This document shows, in pieces, positions 58,497-64,000 of a stretch of 64,000 nucleotides of DNA (position 1 is the first letter of the stretch; every line of letters begins with the position of its first letter). The notes beneath the pieces were generated by a model. It saw only the letters and a list, made by a program, of their open reading frames with translations, was not told the DNA's origin and did no database searches. The stretch is taken from NCBI GenBank assembly GCA_013314775.1, contig JABUFB010000005.1:186001-250000 (forward strand), written 5' to 3'. This DNA comes from Armatimonadota bacterium (GTDB lineage: Bacteria > Armatimonadota > Zipacnadia > Zipacnadales > JABUFB01). The position numbers and the translations under genes are program-made.

Positions 58497-61364
58497 GTGC
58501 GACTGAAAGTCGTTGCCTGTGGAGTGTTCGAGCCCGAACTCACCGCACTTGCGGAAGAGACCCCCAATGAGGTGCACCTGCATTTCCTTGATGCCGGGCT
58601 GCACGCCACGCCGGATCGTCTGCGCATTGAGACCCAGGCGCAGATCGACGCTGCGGTGGGGCAGGGATACGACGGTGTCGTCGCCGGATACGGCCTTTGT
58701 GGACGAGGCACTTCGGGGATACTTGCCGTGGATACCCCTGTCGTCATCCCCCGCGTACACGACTGCATGACTCTCTTCCTCGGTTCCCGCGAGGAGTACC
58801 GGCGCCAGTTCTCGCGGCACCCAGGAACTTTCTACACCACCCCCGGTTGGTACGAAAAGAAGTCCCTGGGGGATCGGCTCAGCGAGTCTCGCAACGAGAC
58901 CCTGGAAGATATTCACAACGACGTGCGATTCCCCGAACTCGCCGAGCGGTTTGGCGAGAGCAATGCAGAGCATATTATCTTCTTCTTCGATAGCTGGAAG
59001 CGCAACTACACTCGCGCCGCGTTCATCGACACCGGCGTCGGAGCCACCGGCCGGTATGAGGATTACGCGCGTCAGATGGCTGAAAGCTTCGGGTGGGAGT
59101 ACGAGCGCATCCCCGGCGACGTATCCCTCTTGCGTGAGATACTGGATGGACGGTGGGACCCCTCCCGTGTCCTCGTGCTGCAGCCCGGCCAGCGTTCGGT
59201 CCTCACTGGAGATGACAGCATCTTCGCCGCCGTGGACGTTCGCTCAGGCCAGGAGGCTACGGCGACCGCCACAGAGCCGGAGCAGCAGCAGGAGTCCGTC
59301 GCCGTTCCGGTTTTCTCGGGTTCATCCTGCACCAGTCCCGGACGCATCGTGCGTCCGAAGCGCAGGGGCGAGCCTCAGCCGTCGCTCACTCCGGGCAGTA
59401 TGCTTGGGCTCGGCATCGACGCCGGCGGCACCTACACTGACTGCGTGCTGTACGATCTCGCGTCGGAGCAGGTCGTGGCGAAGTCCAAGGCGCTCACCAC
59501 CCGCCATGCGTTGATGATCGGGATCGACGAGGCCCTCGACCGCCTGGACATCGCAGACCCATCCCGCGTAGTCCTGGTCGCTCTTTCTACGACCCTCGCC
59601 ACCAACTCAATCGTCGAGGGCAAGGGCGGCATTCCCGGCGCCCTGATCATGTCATCTGCAGTCGGTGGGACGCTGGACCTCGACTGGAAGCATACTCGCT
59701 TCATTGCCGGCCAGATGAGCATCGGCGGCCAGGAACTGGAACCTCCCGATCCCGACCAGATTGCGGCTGCGGTGGACGACCTTCTCGCCTCGGGCGTCGA
59801 CGCCTTCGCGGTCTCTGGCTACTCCAGCGTGAAGAACCCGGCGCATGAGATCCTGGTCCGCGACATCATCCGCCGTCGGTCAGACCTTCCCGTAGTCTGC
59901 GGGCATGAGCTGTCCAGCCGGCTCAATTTCGTGAGCCGCGCCAACACGGCGATTCTCAATGCGCGGCTCATGCCGGTCATTCGCGAGTTGCTCGACGCCG
60001 TTGAGGCCTCACTGCAGCGGCGCGAGATCCGTGGCACGCTCATGGTGGTCAAAGGTGACGGTGCGCTGGTTAACCGCGCCACCGCTCTTGAGCGGCCTAT
60101 CGAGACAATTCTCTCCGGCCCCGCAGCCAGTGTCTCCGGTGCCAAGCACCTCACCGGTCTTTCCGACGCCATCGTCCTCGACATGGGGGGCACCACCACC
60201 GACACCGCAATCATCGAAAACGGGCTGGTCCGCATCAGTCCCGAGGGCGCACGAGTTGGCGGTTGGTTCACCAGTGTGGAGGCAGCCGATATCTCCACCG
60301 TTGGCCTGGGCGGAGACTCTCACATCGACTTCACGGCCGACCGCAAGCTGCTTGTGGGGCCGCGCCGAGTCGTGCCGCTAGCCTATCTCTGCGGCCGGTA
60401 TCCTGAGGCGCGCCGGTTCCTCGAAACCATCGACCCGACCACACAGCAGGAGCGCTCTCGGGCAGCCGCCCTCGACTTCTTCATCCTCGTTCGCCCAGAC
60501 TACCGCGGGCCTTTGAGCGACCGCGAGCAGGCCATCTTGAAAGCCCTGTCTGACGGGCCGTTGTCCCGCAGTATTCTCGCGCTGCGCCTGGGCATCCAAT
60601 CCCCGAGCCTGCTGCGCACGGCCCGGCTCGAAGAACTGGGAATCGTACAGCGCTCCGGCTTCACGCCCACCGACGTCCTGCATGTCACCGGTGAGTTCAG
60701 CGCGTGGGATGCGGAGGCATCGAAACTCGCACTGGATATATTCGCAGGTCTTTACGGAGCCGCTCCTGACGAGGTGATCCGTGCGGTGAAGCAAGCGGTG
60801 GTGGAGCGCCTGGCAGGGCAGATTCTTGCCCGCGAGTTGCCCGACTGGCCCGCTGGCGATCCTGACGGCTGGCCGTCTCTGGTGCACACCGTGTTTCGTC
60901 CGAAACCTGGTGCACACTTGTCTGCGCAACTGGCGTACAAGCGCCCGATTGTCGCTCTTGGGGCGCCGGTGGAGCCTTTTTTCCCGGCGGTTGGCAGCTA
61001 CCTCGGTGCGCAAGTGGTCATTCCACAACACGCTGAAGTGGCCAATGCCATCGGCGCAATTGCCAGCGAAGTTGTGGTGCGCGAGCAGGCGGTCATCCGG
61101 CCCGGTGAAATTGTGAACTTCGTGCTGCACACCCGGGCTGGCCGGTACGAATACGACGACCTGCACGAGGCGATCGAGTCTGCAAAGAGCGAGACAGCCC
61201 AGTTGGCGCATGAACGAGCGCTGCGGTCTGGAACGGCTTCGGCGCAGGTCCGCCATATTGTCAACGAACGGCGGGCGCTTTCGGCAGACGGAGACAATGT
61301 GCTCATCGAGGTTCTCGTCGAGACAACCGTGAGCGGCAAGCCTGAATTGCGGGCGGCCACCTGA
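58497..61364 (+). CDS. DUF1638-hydantoinase/oxoprolinase A fusion with internal winged helix
   Basis: 955 residues from a GTG at 58497. Residues 1-245 are a DUF1638 domain (GYGLCGRGTSGI, VIPRVHDCMTLFLGSREEY, TPGWYEKKSLGDR). A low-complexity linker rich in Ala, Thr, Glu and Gln (about 245-300) follows. From residue 302 a hydantoinase A/oxoprolinase domain with ASKHA motifs begins: GLGIDAGGTYTDCVLYDL, ALSTTLATNSIVEGKG, IVLDMGGTTTDTAII. Residues about 672-735 form a winged helix (LSDREQAILKALSDGPLSRS). Biochemical role unknown; DUF1638 occurs beside corrinoid methyltransferases in some organisms, from memory. 63 bases after ispG. Confidence 0.82.
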   Translation: MRLKVVACGVFEPELTALAEETPNEVHLHFLDAGLHATPDRLRIETQAQIDAAVGQGYDGVVAGYGLCGRGTSGILAVDTPVVIPRVHDCMTLFLGSREEYRRQFSRHPGTFYTTPGWYEKKSLGDRLSESRNETLEDIHNDVRFPELAERFGESNAEHIIFFFDSWKRNYTRAAFIDTGVGATGRYEDYARQMAESFGWEYERIPGDVSLLREILDGRWDPSRVLVLQPGQRSVLTGDDSIFAAVDVRSGQEATATATEPEQQQESVAVPVFSGSSCTSPGRIVRPKRRGEPQPSLTPGSMLGLGIDAGGTYTDCVLYDLASEQVVAKSKALTTRHALMIGIDEALDRLDIADPSRVVLVALSTTLATNSIVEGKGGIPGALIMSSAVGGTLDLDWKHTRFIAGQMSIGGQELEPPDPDQIAAAVDDLLASGVDAFAVSGYSSVKNPAHEILVRDIIRRRSDLPVVCGHELSSRLNFVSRANTAILNARLMPVIRELLDAVEASLQRREIRGTLMVVKGDGALVNRATALERPIETILSGPAASVSGAKHLTGLSDAIVLDMGGTTTDTAIIENGLVRISPEGARVGGWFTSVEAADISTVGLGGDSHIDFTADRKLLVGPRRVVPLAYLCGRYPEARRFLETIDPTTQQERSRAAALDFFILVRPDYRGPLSDREQAILKALSDGPLSRSILALRLGIQSPSLLRTARLEELGIVQRSGFTPTDVLHVTGEFSAWDAEASKLALDIFAGLYGAAPDEVIRAVKQAVVERLAGQILARELPDWPAGDPDGWPSLVHTVFRPKPGAHLSAQLAYKRPIVALGAPVEPFFPAVGSYLGAQVVIPQHAEVANAIGAIASEVVVREQAVIRPGEIVNFVLHTRAGRYEYDDLHEAIESAKSETAQLAHERALRSGTASAQVRHIVNERRALSADGDNVLIEVLVETTVSGKPELRAAT

Positions 61365-61416
61365 TCGCCCCATCCTTCGTGCGCATCAACTCCCCGGATC
61401 CGCGGGTGTCCAGTCT

Positions 61417-64000
61417 GTGAAGAAAGAAAGCGACCTCACACCCATGTACCGCCAGTGGGCGCAGGCTAAGCGGGACTATCCCGATGTCCTGCTCCTGTTT
61501 CGCATGGGTGATTTTTACGAGATGTTCGATGAGGATGCCCGGGTGGCATCCGAGGCCCTCGGCCTTACGCTGACCAGCCGCAAGTACTCGGGCGATGAAC
61601 GAATCGCCATGTGTGGAGTGCCGTATCACGCCCTGGACCGATACCTGCGGCAGTTGGTTGCAAAAGGCTTCCGCGCCGCGATCTGCGACCAGGTGGAAGA
61701 CCCGAAATTGGCGCGCGGTCTGGTTCGTCGTCAGGTGACCCGGGTAATCACTCCCGGCACTCTCATGGAGGACGAACTCCTGCAGGGGGCTGACCACAAC
61801 TTCTTGCTCTCCCTGGACGTCGTCGGCGACCGTGCCGGCATCGCGGTGGTGGATGTGTCCACGGGAGACTTTCTGGTCACCGAGATACCCCTTGTCCCGC
61901 GACACACAGCAGGCCCGCAGACGCTGGAATCCGGGCTGGATGGGGGAGACGGCCGATTCCTTGCAGTTGCTGACGAGATTGCCCGCCTGCAGCCCGCCGA
62001 GATACTGGTCGCTTCCGAACTCGCCGAGCAGGATGGAATGGACGCTGTCCTATCGAAAGTAGGGCGGGCGCAGGTGACCACTCTGGACGCTGACCCGACG
62101 GAGTTCCGCTCCGCGAGCAGGCAGCTTCAGGAGTTCTTTGGGGTTGACTCACTGCGTGGATTCGGGTGCCAAGAGATGCCCGCTGCCCAGAGTGCCGCGG
62201 CTCTTGCGCTCCGGTACCTGAAGCAGAACCGCATGGACGCCTTACCGCATCTCACCGGTATCGCGACCTACTCAACAGCGCAGTTCATGGTCATCGATTC
62301 CGCGACCCGCCGGAATCTTGAGCTTGTACGCACCTTGCGCGATAACTCCCGCGACGGCAGCCTCCTGTCGCTCCTTGACCGCACCCTCACACCCATGGGC
62401 GCCCGGCTCCTGCAGCAGTGGCTCCTGCAGCCCTTGCTGGATGTGGACCAGATCTGTCGCAGGCTGGATGCCGTCGAGGCCCTCGTGCAGGACGCAGTCA
62501 TGGCGGAGAGTCTCCGGGGAGCGCTGCGCAGCGTTCGCGACCTTGAACGCCTCACTAACCGCGTCACTGCAGGTACCGCAAATGCCCGGGATTTGTCCGC
62601 TCTCGGCGCAAGCATCGCGTCCGTGCCGGAGGTTATCCGGTCCCTGGCTGCGGGGCGGAGCGGTTCCGCCGAAGACGGCCTCCTCGCAGACCTGCGCGAC
62701 CAACTCGATCCGCTCGAGGACGTTGCCAACCTGATCTCCCGGGCCATCGCAGACGAACCACCCGCCCAAATCACTGAGGGCAACGTCATCCGCGATGGTT
62801 ATTCCGCCGCACTTGATGAACTGCGGGACGCCATGATGAATGGGCGTGAGTGGATCGCACAGCTTCAGGAGAAGGAACGCCGGCGCACGGGGATCGAGAA
62901 GCTCAAGATCGGCTATAACAAGGTTTTCGGGTACTACCTCGAAGTCTCACGCGTCAACACTGATCGGGTGCCTGCAGACTACCTGCGCAAGCAGACCCTC
63001 GTGAACGCCGAGCGCTTCATCACCCCCGAGCTCAAGGAAATGGAGGACAGGATACTCGGCGCGGAGGAGAAGTCCCACGAGCTGGAATATGACCTGTTCT
63101 GCCAGGTGCGCGCACAGGTCGCCGCTGAGGCCGACCGTCTTTTGTCCACAGCCCGCTCAGTGGCCCAACTCGATGTGCTCCTTTCCCTGGCCCGGGTGGC
63201 GGTGGAATACAATTACACCCGCCCGGAGGTTGACAACTCGGACATCGTGGAAATCCGGGATGGCCGCCATCCCGTGGTGGAGCGCACCCAGTTGGCCGAA
63301 GCGTTCGTGCCCAATGACGCCCATCTCGACTGCGAGCATAGCCAGATGCTTATCGTGACCGGCCCCAACATGGCGGGGAAGAGCACGTATCTGCGGCAGG
63401 TTGCGCTCATCTGCCTCATGGCGCAGATGGGCAGCTTCGTCCCCGCCCGGTCTGCGCGCATCGGGGTGCTTGATCGCATCTTCACCCGCGTGGGAGCAAG
63501 CGACGACCTGGCCACCGGCCAGTCAACCTTCATGGTCGAAATGACCGAATCCGCCAATATCCTGCATAACGCCACGGCCCGGAGCCTCATCGTACTGGAT
63601 GAAATTGGCCGCGGGACAAGCACCTTTGACGGCCTGTCCATCGCTTGGGCGGTGGCCGAATATATCGTAAACCAGATCGGCGCGAAGACCCTCTTCGCGA
63701 CCCACTACCACCACCTGAACGAGCTGACTGAGACCGTGCCTCGGGTTCGCAATCTGCGCATTGCGGTCAAGGAGCAGGGGGAAGACATCGTCTTCCTGCG
63801 CAAGATTGTGCCGGGCGGAACCGATCGCAGCTACGGCATACAGGTTGCTCGGCTTGCGGGGCTGCCCCGAGCTGTCATTGAACGCGCGCGGGAGGTCCTG
63901 CACTCGCTGGAACAGGAGGATCTGGGCGCCGGTGTCGCCCCGTCTCGTGACGCTGCGGCGCGAGTGGCCCCGGCGATCCAGTTACAGCTCTTCGAGGCCG
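61417..64000 (+). CDS. mutS: DNA mismatch repair protein MutS, C-terminus beyond window
   Basis: About 861 residues seen, cut at position 64000. GTG at 61417 chosen as it gives KKESDLTPMYRQWAQAKRDYPD; an ATG at 61444 would shorten it by nine residues. Mismatch-binding GMDFYEMF-type site appears as LFRMGDFYEMF; the connector, lever and clamp domains follow; the ATPase has VTGPNMAGKSTYLRQV, VGASDDLATGQSTFMVEM, LIVLDEIGRGTSTFDG and FATHYHHL. It recognises mismatches and recruits MutL. Probably transcribed with the fusion gene 52 bases upstream. Confidence 0.95.
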   Translation, partial: MKKESDLTPMYRQWAQAKRDYPDVLLLFRMGDFYEMFDEDARVASEALGLTLTSRKYSGDERIAMCGVPYHALDRYLRQLVAKGFRAAICDQVEDPKLARGLVRRQVTRVITPGTLMEDELLQGADHNFLLSLDVVGDRAGIAVVDVSTGDFLVTEIPLVPRHTAGPQTLESGLDGGDGRFLAVADEIARLQPAEILVASELAEQDGMDAVLSKVGRAQVTTLDADPTEFRSASRQLQEFFGVDSLRGFGCQEMPAAQSAAALALRYLKQNRMDALPHLTGIATYSTAQFMVIDSATRRNLELVRTLRDNSRDGSLLSLLDRTLTPMGARLLQQWLLQPLLDVDQICRRLDAVEALVQDAVMAESLRGALRSVRDLERLTNRVTAGTANARDLSALGASIASVPEVIRSLAAGRSGSAEDGLLADLRDQLDPLEDVANLISRAIADEPPAQITEGNVIRDGYSAALDELRDAMMNGREWIAQLQEKERRRTGIEKLKIGYNKVFGYYLEVSRVNTDRVPADYLRKQTLVNAERFITPELKEMEDRILGAEEKSHELEYDLFCQVRAQVAAEADRLLSTARSVAQLDVLLSLARVAVEYNYTRPEVDNSDIVEIRDGRHPVVERTQLAEAFVPNDAHLDCEHSQMLIVTGPNMAGKSTYLRQVALICLMAQMGSFVPARSARIGVLDRIFTRVGASDDLATGQSTFMVEMTESANILHNATARSLIVLDEIGRGTSTFDGLSIAWAVAEYIVNQIGAKTLFATHYHHLNELTETVPRVRNLRIAVKEQGEDIVFLRKIVPGGTDRSYGIQVARLAGLPRAVIERAREVLHSLEQEDLGAGVAPSRDAAARVAPAIQLQLFEA

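Overview
The window looks like a chromosomal piece of a high-GC, didermic bacterium, most probably an Armatimonadota member. The best taxonomic cue is the type II pseudopilin at 33.2-33.9 kb: its N-terminus carries the FPVFA...KEKARQ...C sequence, and its C-terminus the [14 protein letters not shown] signature, both abundant in Armatimonadota and the PVC-like environmental bacteria. A C-terminal-Phe beta-barrel protein, Lnt, a lipoprotein and lytic transglycosylase support an outer membrane. Near-consensus TTGACA-N17-TATAAT promoters occur repeatedly, and TTG and GTG starts are common.

Layout. 1-5.2 kb (minus): sensor kinase (cut by the window edge), a large secreted GH31 glycosidase and a flavin-reductase-like protein. 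5.6-13.7 kb (plus): the translation/RNA operon rimP-nusA-infB-DUF503-rbfA-nrnA-truB-ribF, with a promoter and an attenuator-like hairpin in front. 13.7-22.1 kb: a secreted TCAF-like M60 metallopeptidase, a class V aminotransferase, a decayed gene, an M19 dipeptidase, a 251-bp tandem duplication, a UroD-superfamily protein and a Gfo/Idh/MocA oxidoreductase. 22.1-24.5 kb: repeat-rich non-coding DNA, tRNA-Glu and a lytic transglycosylase. 24.6-53.4 kb is almost entirely minus strand: Lnt/aminotransferase/Lrp genes, secDF, the pseudopilin, a lipoprotein, a second UroD-like protein, an esterase, two response regulators, a sugar-catabolic cluster (xylulokinase, two xylose-isomerase-like TIM barrels, glycerate kinase), GH20, a 921-residue outer-membrane barrel, another Gfo/Idh/MocA and a beta-helix enzyme. 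53.4-64 kb (plus): a 1.3-kb non-coding region, then dxr-rseP-ispG, a giant DUF1638-hydantoinase fusion and mutS (cut by the window end).

How the genes fit together. Secreted GH31, GH20, M60/CBM32 and beta-helix proteins with the xylulokinase, isomerase-like and oxidoreductase genes describe a complex-carbohydrate or glycoprotein scavenger. SecDF, Lnt and RseP provide export and envelope maturation. dxr and ispG belong to the MEP isoprenoid pathway.

The most unusual items are the DUF1638-hydantoinase fusion with an embedded winged helix, a NusA carrying an extra IF2_N-type module at its C-terminus, a promoter-to-terminator structured RNA at 53.8-53.9 kb, and a composite non-coding repeat present twice in opposite orientation about 31.5 kb apart. 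No database search was possible, so family names rest on recognised motifs.
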